Part shown: positions 51,997-60,716 of the stretch, in pieces | Position numbering within the stretch: the first letter of the stretch is position 1 | Layout of the letters: every line of letters starts with the position of its first letter | DNA from: Peribacillus glennii | GTDB lineage: Bacteria > Bacillota > Bacilli > Bacillales > DSM-1321 | DNA: 64,000 nucleotides | Assembly: GCF_003429105.1 (NCBI RefSeq) | Contig: NZ_QVTD01000003.1 | Span: 1-64,000, forward strand | Direction of reading: 5' to 3' | Position numbers and translations under genes: made by a program | Notes under the pieces: generated by a model | Databases searched by the model: none | The model's input: only the letters and a program-made list of their open reading frames with translations | Told to the model about the DNA's origin: nothing

Positions 51997-52896
51997 TTAA
52001 ATTATATCCAGAGGAATTTTCTTTTGCGGTCTCGGGAAGGCTTCATCCAATCTCTCCAGTTCATCCTGAGTGAAATGAATTGTCGCTGCTTGTGCGTTTT
52101 CAAAAATATGCTGCTCTTGCACTGCTTTTGGAATCGCAATTACTTGATCCGTTCGTATCGTCCAGGCTAAAGCAATTTGCAGAGCCTTTACGCGATGATC
52201 TTCTGCTATTTCGTTCACGATTGGACTACTCTGAAGCTGTGTCCGCAAGGAGTCTCTATGTGCAAGCGGGCTATATGCCATAATTGGCATATTATGTGCT
52301 TTCTGCCATGGCAAAAGGTCAAAATCAATCCCTCGGGAACCCAAGTTATATAAAACCTGATTCACCGTACAATTTTTACCGTTCTCTGTGTTCCATAGTT
52401 CCTCCATATCATCCGTATCAAAGTTCGAAACGCCCCATCTCAAAATCTTGCCTTCCTTTCGCAGCTTTTCCATGCCGTCTATTGTTTCGGCTAATGGAAT
52501 CCGGCCTCTCCAATGTAAAAGATAAAGATCTAAATGGTCTGTCTTCAATCGTTTTAAACTGTTTTCACATGCTTTTGAGATCATGTCTAGCCCTGCATGA
52601 TGAGGATAAACCTTTGACACAAGGAACACATCATTCCTTCTTCCTTTGATGGCTTCCCCTACCATAAGCTCAGAGTCGCCTTCACCATACATTTCAGCGG
52701 TATCAATCAGCTTCATGCCTAAATCAATTCCCGATTGCAGCGCTCTGACCTCTGAATCTCTTGCCTTAATGTTTTCACCCATGTACCACGTCCCCTGACC
52801 CAGGCACGGAACCGCCGTGCCATCAGCCAATGTTACTGTGCGGTTTTCGAGCCGGTTTCTGATAACTTCAAGTCCTTGCTTTTCAAAATACGCCAT
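51997..52896 (-). CDS. Aldo/keto reductase
   Basis: 299 residues with the AKR signatures: LGQGTWYMGE, MKLIDTAEMYGEGDSE (Asp and Tyr of the catalytic tetrad), FLVSKVYPHHA (Lys) and DLYLLHWRG (His), then VNQVLYNLGSRGIDFDLLPW. NADPH-dependent reduction of carbonyls is expected. GCGAGG precedes the ATG. Monocistronic. Confidence 0.92.
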   Translation of the reverse strand: MAYFEKQGLEVIRNRLENRTVTLADGTAVPCLGQGTWYMGENIKARDSEVRALQSGIDLGMKLIDTAEMYGEGDSELMVGEAIKGRRNDVFLVSKVYPHHAGLDMISKACENSLKRLKTDHLDLYLLHWRGRIPLAETIDGMEKLRKEGKILRWGVSNFDTDDMEELWNTENGKNCTVNQVLYNLGSRGIDFDLLPWQKAHNMPIMAYSPLAHRDSLRTQLQSSPIVNEIAEDHRVKALQIALAWTIRTDQVIAIPKAVQEQHIFENAQAATIHFTQDELERLDEAFPRPQKKIPLDII

Positions 52897-53119
52897 TTTC
52901 GGCCTCGCTTTCTGGGTGTAAACCCGTACGTTGTATCAGCTCTTAGTTACTGATTTATCTATTAGTGTACCGAGCGCCCCCTGTAAAATTCATACATTGT
53001 ATTCCTGCCTGGACGGGGATTCCAATGGAAACATTTCATATATAGCCAATATTTACAAAGTATTAACATGCACAAAACAAGGGAGATTAAGAGTACAAAC
53101 CAAAAGGAGGTGAAAACAC

Positions 53120-53347
53120 ATGTCAAGAAGCGGTGGAAATCGTGACAAGCTAGTGCCAGGCGCTCAACAAGCTATCGATCAAATGAAGTATGAAATTGCT
53201 ACTGAATTCGGTGTACAGCTTGGTGCTGAAACAGTTTCTCGTGCTAACGGTTCAGTTGGTGGTGAAATCACTAAGCGTTTAGTTGCTACTGCCCAATCTC
53301 AATTAGCTGGCCAATTTGGTGGTCAAATGGGCGGAACTACTCGCTAA
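53120..53347 (+). CDS. Alpha/beta-type small acid-soluble spore protein
   Basis: 75 residues with the SASP signature: [21 protein letters not shown] (germination-protease site around EIATEFG) and [20 protein letters not shown]. These proteins coat spore DNA and protect it; they are made late in the forespore under sigma-G. AAAGGAGGTG precedes the ATG, and a terminator follows at 53414. Confidence 0.96.
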   Translation: MSRSGGNRDKLVPGAQQAIDQMKYEIATEFGVQLGAETVSRANGSVGGEITKRLVATAQSQLAGQFGGQMGGTTR

Positions 53348-53413
53348 TCGGGGTAAGGCAAGATAGAAAATCACATTTTATCTCCAATTTATAAAATTAA
53401 ATATTTATGGCTT

Positions 53414-53443
53414 AGGCTACCTGTTTCCTTACAGGTAGCCTTT
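53414..53443 (+). terminator. Terminator of the SASP gene
   Basis: AGGCTACCTG pairs perfectly with CAGGTAGCCT, followed by TTTC. Confidence 0.88.
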
Positions 53444-53505
53444 CAATTGTTATTCCGCTAAGTAAGAAGCTAAAGCCCTTTTCCGGCTTTAGCTTACTGT
53501 GTTGC

Positions 53506-53784
53506 TTAATCAGACGAAACGATCGGAGAACCTGTGGATGTATGTTTATTCACCCAGTCCCGGGCCGTTTCGGCAACAGCAGGCCAGTCTGGTATGTTCC
53601 CACTGTGTTCTTCAACCCAGCTCATGCAATATTGCGGATCAATGCTGTGCTTACCGCATTCCGACAACAATGCTTGAAGGGTGCTATGATTACAATTCTT
53701 CCAGTTGCCGCAGGTCGTACGCCATATGTCTTCAACTGTCTTCTGCACATAGGGATCCGGCGAGAATACATTTTCTTCGGGCAT
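53506..53784 (-). CDS. Hypothetical cysteine-containing protein
   Basis: 92 residues with four cysteines (WRTTCGNWKNCNHSTLQ; LLSECGKHSIDPQYCMSW) and several Trp; soluble, no signal peptide. AAGGAGGGG precedes the ATG. No family recognised. It lies beside a spore gene but has its own terminator region. Confidence 0.65.
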   Translation of the reverse strand: MPEENVFSPDPYVQKTVEDIWRTTCGNWKNCNHSTLQALLSECGKHSIDPQYCMSWVEEHSGNIPDWPAVAETARDWVNKHTSTGSPIVSSD

Positions 53785-54008
53785 TATCTGTCCCCTCCTT
53801 TAATAAAGTTCCAAAACAGAGATTGTTCAACATGAACATTATGCCCAGTTACTCAAAAACAACTTCCTTCCAATAAGAACTATTTATCCCAGTATTCACT
53901 GCTTTTTCGATTGTGTTCATCTTAAGTTCCATGTCCAATTCCGGGCTGTATGATCTCCCATAAATACTTTTATAAACCGTTTCTCCATTTTTCTCTTGTT
54001 AAATAAAA

Positions 54009-54039
54009 AGGGACAAAACCCAGATGTAAGGTTTTGTCC
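54009..54039 (-). terminator. Terminator of catE
   Basis: GGACAAAACC pairs with GGTTTTGTCC; the minus strand continues with TTTTTA. Confidence 0.88.
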
Positions 54040-54054
54040 TCGCCCAGGAAAATC

Positions 54055-54921
54055 CTAAATTGAGGTATAAACTTGGAGTTCAATTAGATTTCCTGAGGGA
54101 TCTTTTGCAAAAGGAGTGCCATTTTCTTCTATTACGATTGCGCCCATTTCACGTACTTGAGCAACAGCTCTGCTTCTTGCTTCTTGGCTTGGCAGTACCA
54201 AAGAGAATAATTTAAGCCCTACGCTGTTTTCATCAGCGGCCGGGGCCCCTTTGCTGTGCCAGGTATTCAACCCGATATGGTGATGGTAGCCGCCTGAGGA
54301 AACAAAACGGGCGCTTTGTCCATATTTGCTGTTCACAAGTATCAAACCAAGCCCTTTGCAATAAAACTTCTCTGCCGCATCAAGATCAGACACCTGCAAA
54401 TGGATATGTCCCATTATTGTTCCGCTTGGCAGCCCCTGCCATTCGTTTCCCTTACCCTCCGCCAACAGATTTTGGGCCTGCAGTGGCTCGGTTGTCATCA
54501 CTACATCCCTGCCGTCCCAATTCCATGACTCGGAAGGACGGTCACGATAAATTTCAATTCCATTCCCGTCGGGATCTGCCAGATAAATGGCTTCACTTAC
54601 AAGATGGTCGGAAGCCCCTTGCAAGGGATATCCTGCCTGAAGCAAGTGTAGCAGTACTTCGGCCAAATCTGATCGCTTTGGGACAAGCAAAGCAAAATGG
54701 TACAAACCAGTGCGATTAGGTTGGTTTGGCGTTACGTTTTCTGGTTGTTCAATTTTTAGCAGCGGAATCTTCCCATCGGCTGTGAGCAACACTCTATTTT
54801 CGGTTTGTTCCAGTATCCTGAGTCCGATTATTTCCTGATAAAAATTAAGGGAACGATTCAAATCTTGAACCTTTAAATGCACATGTCCGACATAAGTACA
54901 AGGAGCTTGATGGAAATTCAC
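54055..54921 (-). CDS. catE: Catechol-2,3-dioxygenase, CatE-like
   Basis: 288 residues with two VOC modules: HVHLKVQDLNRSLNFYQEIIGL at the N-terminus and GHIHLQVSDLDAAEKFYCKGLGL at about 165, with metal ligands His in the second module (YHHHIGLNTW) and Glu near the end (NLIELQVY). It matches the extradiol dioxygenase CatE of B. subtilis, which removes catechol. The GTG start is 8 bases after GAGAGG. A palindrome at 54957-54977 is a likely operator for a DUF24/MarR-type regulator such as CatR or YodB. Confidence 0.9.
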   Translation of the reverse strand: MNFHQAPCTYVGHVHLKVQDLNRSLNFYQEIIGLRILEQTENRVLLTADGKIPLLKIEQPENVTPNQPNRTGLYHFALLVPKRSDLAEVLLHLLQAGYPLQGASDHLVSEAIYLADPDGNGIEIYRDRPSESWNWDGRDVVMTTEPLQAQNLLAEGKGNEWQGLPSGTIMGHIHLQVSDLDAAEKFYCKGLGLILVNSKYGQSARFVSSGGYHHHIGLNTWHSKGAPAADENSVGLKLFSLVLPSQEARSRAVAQVREMGAIVIEENGTPFAKDPSGNLIELQVYTSI

Positions 54922-54956
54922 ATTAGGAACCTCTCTTCTATTATCTAATTTTATTA

Positions 54957-54977
54957 ACTTACTTTATGTAAGTAAGT
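54957..54977. promoter_or_regulatory. Palindromic operator upstream of catE
   Basis: ACTTACTT and AAGTAAGT flank five bases, a perfect inverted repeat about 45 bp upstream of catE. In B. subtilis catDE is repressed by CatR and YodB at AT-rich palindromes in this position. Confidence 0.7.
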
Positions 54978-55087
54978 ATAGATTGATAAGTATTAATCTG
55001 TCAAGGATATAATTTTTAATAACCCAAAGAAGGATTTTTTCAGCTTTTTATGGGAGAGCTGTTTGGTTTTGTATCCAGGGGATATAA

Positions 55088-55127
55088 GAAGGGTGCGCAT
55101 TATTTTAAGCAATGGCACCCCTTTTCA
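55088..55127 (-). terminator. Hairpin terminator
   Basis: AAGGGTGC pairs with GCACCCCTT; the loop is long. It follows the alcohol dehydrogenase remnant. Confidence 0.55.
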
Positions 55128-55144
55128 TACAGAACAATTGTAAA

Positions 55145-55546
55145 TCAATGAGGTTTTAGGACAACCTTAATGCAGTTAGCCGTTTTCGCATCAAAAAATT
55201 CATAACCTTTTTCTGCATCGTCAAGAGGAAGAACATGTGTGATAATATCTCCGGAACCGATCTTACCTTGATTAATCAAGACGTGAAGATAAGGCATATA
55301 GTGAATAACGGGCGCTTGTCCGGACTTAATTGTAATATTGCGCTGGAATATATCGCCTAGCGGTAAAGCATTATACCTTGCCCCGTACGCACCTGTTATC
55401 TGAATGGTGTCTCCCTTTCTAACAGCCTGGGTGGCCATAACTAGTCCTGCATTGATCCTCCCTGGAGTAAAACAAAAGATGCAAGATATTCCATCGGGGT
55501 CATTTTCCCATCCTGCCCAACGAATCCAGAACGACATCGGCTCCAC
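55145..55546 (-). pseudogene. Zinc-type alcohol dehydrogenase, C-terminal fragment
   Basis: The frame contains ATQAVRKGDTIQITGAYG, LPLGDIFQRNITIKSGQ and the typical end DDAEKGYEFFDAKTANCIKVVLKP of formaldehyde-dehydrogenase-like MDR proteins. Just before it GADVVLDSLG is in another frame. The catalytic zinc site and about 220 residues are absent. Confidence 0.8.
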
Positions 55547-55660
55547 CTTTTAACATTTATTTCCAAAAAGAGGTATTAGGCGCTAATTATCTATAAACAT
55601 ATAAAGTACAATTAAACACTTTCCATTTTTCTTGATGGATGAAGGATCCTGCTGCCAAAA

Positions 55661-55692
55661 GGCAGCCTGGCGAATGGTCGCAGGCTGCCTTC
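55661..55692 (-). terminator. Terminator of the LLM gene
   Basis: GGCAGCCTG pairs with CAGGCTGCC; T-rich on the minus strand. Confidence 0.82.
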
Positions 55693-55708
55693 TGGAGTGT
55701 ATGAATAC

Positions 55709-56701
55709 TTACAGCATTTCGTCCGCTATCAGCTGATAGGAACGGATACGGTCTTCGTAAGTTGGTGTGATTGTGACGATCATGAGTTCGTCAGCGCGGT
55801 ATCGTTCTTGCAGGTCGGTAAGCCTTTGTTTTACTTCTCTGGGGTTGCCAGCCACAAGCTTAGAATTTGCTTGGACCTGTTTTTTATCTTCTTTGGAACT
55901 AAAGAATTGTTTTGCTTCATCGAGTGAAGGAATGCCGCCGTTTCCTCCGCCTTGTTCTGACTGTATGCTCCATAAATGGCTGCTCAATGCCAGCTCCTCC
56001 GATTTTTCGGTAGTTTCAGCACAAATGACGGAAACGGCAAGAATTACGTTCGGAACATTTAACGCTTCTTTCGGCTTAAAATTATTTCTATAGTTTTCTA
56101 CGATTCCGGCTCCATCCTGATCACTCATGAATTGTCCGAATGCATAGGACATTCCATTTTCCGCTGCCAGGACAGCGCTTTTCCCGCTGGTCCCGAGAAG
56201 CCAGGTTTCAGGTGCCACAATTGGAACCGGTGAAGCAGACACTTTGGAAAACATATGGCCTTCCGGAAAATCGTTATATAAGAATTTCAACAGCTCCTCA
56301 ACAGACTCGGGCATGTTTCGCACGCCTTCCAGAAAGTTGTTCGAGAGGGCCAGGGTTGCTTCCGCTGAAGCGCCGGGTGCCCTGCCGATTCCTAAATCAA
56401 TTCGATCAGGAAATAGCGTAGCTAGCATATTGTAGATTTCCGCAACTTTATATGGTTTATAGTGTGGCAATAATACCGCCCCTGAACCAATTCGTATCTT
56501 GTGTGTATTTGCCCCGATATACGGAAGCATGACCTCAGGTGCAGAACATGCAAGGCCCTCCAGATCATGATGTTCTGCAATCCAGTACCGTGTGAATCCT
56601 AGTTGCTCTCCCAATTGCGCAAGTTTTACTGATTCCTGTAAGGCATCTGTTGGTGTGGCGCCGGACAGGATTGGGGACTGATCTAAAATACTAAGCCTCA
56701 A
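55709..56701 (-). CDS. LLM-class flavin-dependent oxidoreductase
   Basis: GAAGGAG lies 5 bases before a TTG (56701; LRLSILDQSP), whereas the ATG six codons earlier has no site, so the TTG is preferred. The product has the bacterial-luciferase-like fold: RYWIAEHHDLEGLACSAPEV, IRIGSGAVLLPHYKPYKVAE, IDLGIGRAPGAS and LLGTSGKSAVLAAENG. It matches the group with YwcH. FMN-dependent monooxygenation; the substrate is unknown. Confidence 0.9.
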   Translation of the reverse strand: MRLSILDQSPILSGATPTDALQESVKLAQLGEQLGFTRYWIAEHHDLEGLACSAPEVMLPYIGANTHKIRIGSGAVLLPHYKPYKVAEIYNMLATLFPDRIDLGIGRAPGASAEATLALSNNFLEGVRNMPESVEELLKFLYNDFPEGHMFSKVSASPVPIVAPETWLLGTSGKSAVLAAENGMSYAFGQFMSDQDGAGIVENYRNNFKPKEALNVPNVILAVSVICAETTEKSEELALSSHLWSIQSEQGGGNGGIPSLDEAKQFFSSKEDKKQVQANSKLVAGNPREVKQRLTDLQERYRADELMIVTITPTYEDRIRSYQLIADEML

Positions 56702-56879
56702 AATAGCTCCTTCTTTCATATTTCGATTGTGCTTCCTAACTATATGGGTGTTTTCTAATTATCTTAGTCACTTTCCCTTTTGATTGCAATTTTTTGGCCC
56801 TCCTGATAATGGGTTTCAATTCTTCTTCACATGAAAAGATGATTTCATTCCATACTAAATAAGGGAGGTGAGCTCGAAA

Positions 56880-57797
56880 ATGAAATTTTTATGGGTAACA
56901 GCCATTTTTTTACTAATAAATCCATACAACTCCAGTGGTAATATATCATTCACACATAACGGCCATGTGCTTTCAGAAGTTGAACAGGCGGAGTTTCTCT
57001 TGCCTTTTCCTGGAATAAAAATGATCGATACGGTGAAATTCAATAAACTTATTAATGATCTGGATCAAAAGGTGTACCGGGCACCCGTAAATGCAGTACT
57101 TGATGATAATGGAAACATTATAGCGGAAAAATCTGGTTATAGGTTGGATCGGGCAACTTTTATTGATCGTTCAGCTGCTTCTTTTTTTTATGGCAAACCA
57201 TCGGTGGTACGGGTTCCGGTTCAATCCCTCTATCCAAAAGTCGATAGTGAGCTGCTTTCGCAAATCCGGGAAAAACGCATAGGCCAATACGTTACTTATT
57301 TTAATGGAAACAATAAGCCCCGTATCCACAATCTCACTCTTGCTGCAAAAGCGATTAACAACTATGTGGTTATGCCCGGAGAGACGTTTTCCTTTAACCA
57401 GGTGGTGGGGAAAAGAACTGCCGAAAAAGGGTACTTGCGTGCACCCGTTATTGTGAAAGGGGAATTGGCGGAGGGAATTGGCGGAGGGATATGCCAAGTG
57501 TCCTCCACTTTATTTAATGCGGTTGACCATGCGGGAATAAGGATTGTCCAACGATTCTCCCACAGTAAAAGAGTACCATACGTTCCTTCAGGACGAGATG
57601 CTACAGTAAGTTGGTATGGGCCTGATTTCAGATTTCAAAATAAATATAATCAGCCAATCTTAATCCGGACAAAAGTCGGGTACGGAAGCTTGGCCATAAC
57701 GATTTACTCATCGGAAACACTACAATATCAATCCAAAATGATTCCCGGTATGACACGGGCTCTCCCAAGAGAAATCAAAGTAAGAAAAAAACTATAA
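56880..57797 (+). CDS. VanW-family protein
   Basis: GGGAGGTG precedes the ATG at 56880 by about 7 bases. After a short signal-like N-terminus (KFLWVTAIFLLINPY) the C-terminal half is a VanW domain: MPGETFSFNQVVGKRTAEKG, GGGICQVSSTLFNA, RFSHSKRVPYVPSGRDATV, NKYNQPILI. VanW proteins are thought to act on the cell wall, but their reaction is not established. Monocistronic; a hairpin follows at 57802. Confidence 0.9.
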   Translation: MKFLWVTAIFLLINPYNSSGNISFTHNGHVLSEVEQAEFLLPFPGIKMIDTVKFNKLINDLDQKVYRAPVNAVLDDNGNIIAEKSGYRLDRATFIDRSAASFFYGKPSVVRVPVQSLYPKVDSELLSQIREKRIGQYVTYFNGNNKPRIHNLTLAAKAINNYVVMPGETFSFNQVVGKRTAEKGYLRAPVIVKGELAEGIGGGICQVSSTLFNAVDHAGIRIVQRFSHSKRVPYVPSGRDATVSWYGPDFRFQNKYNQPILIRTKVGYGSLAITIYSSETLQYQSKMIPGMTRALPREIKVRKKL

Positions 57798-57801
57798 TGT
57801 C

Positions 57802-57831
57802 CCCCAGCATATTCGAAAAAAAGCGATGCTG
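57802..57831 (+). terminator. Hairpin terminator
   Basis: CCCAGCAT pairs with ATGCTGG(G) between the convergent vanW-type and proA genes. Confidence 0.65.
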
Positions 57832-57870
57832 GAGGATAGTTTCCTGGAGTTTTTAACTGGCGGCCTATTC

Positions 57871-59118
57871 CTATTTCCGGATTTGCCCTTGTCCGTAAAT
57901 AAAATATTTCGTTGAAGTCAGGGCGGGCAGTCCCATCGGACCTCTTGCATGAAGCTTCTGTGTACTAATACCGATTTCTGCCCCATATCCAAATTCAAAG
58001 CCGTCGGTGAAGCGGGTCGAAGCATTATGGTATACAGCAGCTGCATCGACATTGGTCAAAAACAACGCAGCGTGTCGTTCATTTTCGGTGAGGATTGCTT
58101 CTGAATGCCTGGTTCCGTATTGATTAATATGGTTGATGGCTTCTTCTACCCTGCTTACCACTTTTATGCTGATAGAAAGTGCTAAATACTCGGTTGACCA
58201 ATCTTCTTCCGTTGCCTGTTTCGCTTCAGGAAAAACATCCCGAACCACCCGGTCACCAAAAATTTCGACATGGTTTTCATGTAAGGCGTACAATAATTGT
58301 CTGCCATTGCCAGCAAACCATTTTTCATGGATAAGCAAGGACTCTATTGCATTGCATACGCTTGGCCGCTGGGTTTTTGCGTTTAAGACTATTTGTTCAG
58401 CCATACGATAGTCAGCTGTTTCATCGATATAAATGTGGCAGTTTCCAGCTCCAGTTTCCAACACAGGTACTGTCGATTCTCTTACGACTGTGTCAATCAG
58501 ATTTTTGCCGCCTCTCGGAATCAAGACATCTAAATACTGGTTTAAGGTAAATAGTTCTTTCGCCGTTTCCCTGCTTGTATCCTCGATCAATTGGACAGCT
58601 TCCTGTGGGATCATTGTTTCTTTCAAGGCGTTGTGAATGCATTGTACCAGCGCCTGATTGGAATATGCGGCCGAAGAACTGCCTCGTAAAATAACGGCAT
58701 TTCCAGTTTTCATTGATAATGTTGCGGCATCAATGGTCACATTCGGCCTCGCTTCATAAATCATGCCTACGACTCCTAGCGGAACCCTTCTCTTTTCAAT
58801 CAGCAATCCGTTTTCTTTATTTATCGTTTCAAGCTTTTCTCCAATCGGGTCGTTCATTTCTATCAATAACAGGATGGCATCAGCCATTGCTTTAATTCGA
58901 TCCTCGGTTAAAAGGATCCTGTCTAAAATCGATTCTGATAGTCCTTTTTGTTTTCCCTGTTCAATGTCCTTTTGATTTTCATTAAGGAGGCGGTTTTGCT
59001 CCTTTATGAGCTGCTCGGCAATCTTGCCCAGCGCTTCATTTTTTTCTTCCGTCGTTTTTCCGGCCATTGTAAAGCTGGCCAATTTAGCAGCCTTGCCTTT
59101 TTCAATTACCTCGCTCAT
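57871..59118 (-). CDS. proA: Gamma-glutamyl phosphate reductase
   Basis: 415 residues with the ALDH-fold motifs of Pro[52 protein letters not shown], catalytic Cys in [14 protein letters not shown], and [19 protein letters not shown]. It reduces glutamyl-5-phosphate to the semialdehyde with NADPH. It follows proB by about 100 bp on the same strand, in an operon under the T-box at 60400-60640. Confidence 0.96.
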   Translation of the reverse strand: MSEVIEKGKAAKLASFTMAGKTTEEKNEALGKIAEQLIKEQNRLLNENQKDIEQGKQKGLSESILDRILLTEDRIKAMADAILLLIEMNDPIGEKLETINKENGLLIEKRRVPLGVVGMIYEARPNVTIDAATLSMKTGNAVILRGSSSAAYSNQALVQCIHNALKETMIPQEAVQLIEDTSRETAKELFTLNQYLDVLIPRGGKNLIDTVVRESTVPVLETGAGNCHIYIDETADYRMAEQIVLNAKTQRPSVCNAIESLLIHEKWFAGNGRQLLYALHENHVEIFGDRVVRDVFPEAKQATEEDWSTEYLALSISIKVVSRVEEAINHINQYGTRHSEAILTENERHAALFLTNVDAAAVYHNASTRFTDGFEFGYGAEIGISTQKLHARGPMGLPALTSTKYFIYGQGQIRK

Positions 59119-59219
59119 TTTCCTTCCCCCTTCTTGGAATATGGGTTAATCGCAACATTTTCGATCTTTCGCTGCCTTTATTTTCATCGCATTTATGAGT
59201 TTGAACCGGACGCTAATTT

Positions 59220-60329
59220 TTACATACTATCGACTGCCCGAACCCATTGATCACGGTGAATCACTTCAATCGTAACTTTCGTATCAAATTTCAAATCCTC
59301 GCTTCGCTTGCCGATGATGTTTTGAAGTGTTTCAGATGAAAAAAGAACTTCTCCTTTTCCGGCCAGCCCATTTGCCCCAATGACCTCTACGACATCTCCT
59401 TTTTCAAATGTTCCGGCAATTTTATAGATTCCTGCAGGAAGTAAACTTTTTCCTTTGTTAAGCAGGGCTTCCTCTGCCCCTGCATCAATATAAATTTGGC
59501 CCCTTACAGAGGAATGAAGGGCGATCCATTGTTTGCTGCCTTTTACCTGTGCAAGTTGATTTTCACCGATATATGTTCCATCCCCGCCGCCTTCGAGAAT
59601 TTCAAGCAGCTTGCCGCTTCCCTGGCCGTATCCAATGAATGTAGGTACCCCCAGGGAAAGGGCTGTTTTTGCCGCCATTAATTTTGACAGCATCCCCCCT
59701 GTGCCGACCATGGAACCGGCTCCCTCTGCTCCTTCTAGCATTTCTTCCGTGATTTCTTTGATCTTGTCAATTCTTTGGGCTGAAGGATTTTTTCTCGGAT
59801 TGGAATCATATAATCCGTTTATATCCGTTAAGATGATTAACTGCCCGGCATGAACCATCCCGCTGACTAGTGCAGATAACATATCATTATCCCCGAATGT
59901 CAGCTCCTCTACAGACACCGTATCATTTTCATTGAAAATCGGCAAAATGCCGCGTTCCAACAGCTCCATAACGGTTGCGTATGCGTTCCTATATCGTTCT
60001 TTTTTGGAAAAATCGTTCCTCGTCAACAAGATTTGTGCGGGCACAATCCCAAATTGGCCCAGCTTTTCCATGTAAGACTGGATCAACAAGCTTTGGCCAA
60101 CGGCGGCGGCTGCCTGTTTTCCTTTAAGCGTAACAGGCCTTGCCGGATAGCCTAAACGGGTGAACCCGGCTGCAACGGCTCCTGATGATACTAACAGGAC
60201 TTCATGCCCAGCACGCTTTAGAGCAGCGATTGCCTGAATATGGTCCATGAACTTTTCCTGGTCAATTTCACCTTTTGGGTTTGTTAAAGAACTGCTGCCG
60301 ATTTTCACCACAATCCGTTTTCTTTCCAT
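59220..60329 (-). CDS. proB: Glutamate 5-kinase
   Basis: The ATG at 60329 (MERKRIVVKIGSSSL) has GGAGG 8 bases upstream; an upstream ATG overlaps the leader. Motifs: VVKIGSSSL and SSGAVAAGF (kinase domain), FGDNDMLSALVS, LTDINGLY, then a C-terminal PUA domain (GQIYIDAGAEEALLNKGKSLL). It phosphorylates glutamate, the first and feedback-inhibited step of proline synthesis. Confidence 0.96.
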   Translation of the reverse strand: MERKRIVVKIGSSSLTNPKGEIDQEKFMDHIQAIAALKRAGHEVLLVSSGAVAAGFTRLGYPARPVTLKGKQAAAAVGQSLLIQSYMEKLGQFGIVPAQILLTRNDFSKKERYRNAYATVMELLERGILPIFNENDTVSVEELTFGDNDMLSALVSGMVHAGQLIILTDINGLYDSNPRKNPSAQRIDKIKEITEEMLEGAEGAGSMVGTGGMLSKLMAAKTALSLGVPTFIGYGQGSGKLLEILEGGGDGTYIGENQLAQVKGSKQWIALHSSVRGQIYIDAGAEEALLNKGKSLLPAGIYKIAGTFEKGDVVEVIGANGLAGKGEVLFSSETLQNIIGKRSEDLKFDTKVTIEVIHRDQWVRAVDSM

Positions 60330-60400
60330 TTTTTTCTGACCTCCAATGAGCTTCATCCTTTATGACACAGGTTAGTATGCAAGGGCCTTCCCAGCCAATG

Positions 60401-60640
60401 TAAAAAAGCCCTGTTCATCCTGTCAAAAAGGACGAAAGGGCTTATTTTCCGTGGTACCACCTTAATTGGATGCATAATGGCATCCCGCTTTGCCGGATAA
60501 CGCCCGGTTTTAGGCGCCCATGTTTTGCATGGGACTCGGGAAGCAGGTTCTACAGGCTTATCGTGGCAGGGCCTTCCAGCTAATAAACCCCGCTCTCTGT
60601 CACTTAAGGATCTGAATACTATTCTTCCTTTAACGTTCAT
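60401..60640 (-). promoter_or_regulatory. T-box leader of proBA (proline-responsive)
   Basis: The minus strand carries the T-box sequence AGGTGGTACCACGG (60449-60462), followed by a terminator hairpin AAGCCCTTTCGTCC / GGATGAACAGGGCTT with T-run (60401-60443). Upstream is the long stem I with GACAGAGAG and, in the specifier region, GAACCTGC, which offers the Pro codon CCT. Uncharged tRNA-Pro should switch on antitermination of proB and proA. A minus-strand ORF across it is only a shadow. Confidence 0.92.
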
Positions 60641-60651
60641 TATTTTTTAAT

Positions 60652-60680
60652 ATTATCCTAGTCATTTCCGAAAATGTCAA
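60652..60680 (-). promoter_or_regulatory. Sigma-A promoter of proBA
   Basis: The minus strand has TTGACA (60675-60680) and GATAAT (60652-60657) with a 17-bp spacer, directly before the T-box leader. Confidence 0.85.
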
Positions 60681-60716
60681 TGGAAAGATTGTAAAAACAT
60701 ATAGCAGAATGCCCCA

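Noticed and set aside
60353..60640. Minus-strand open frame of 95 codons upstream of proB
   Set aside because: It is exactly the T-box leader; RNA motifs explain it.
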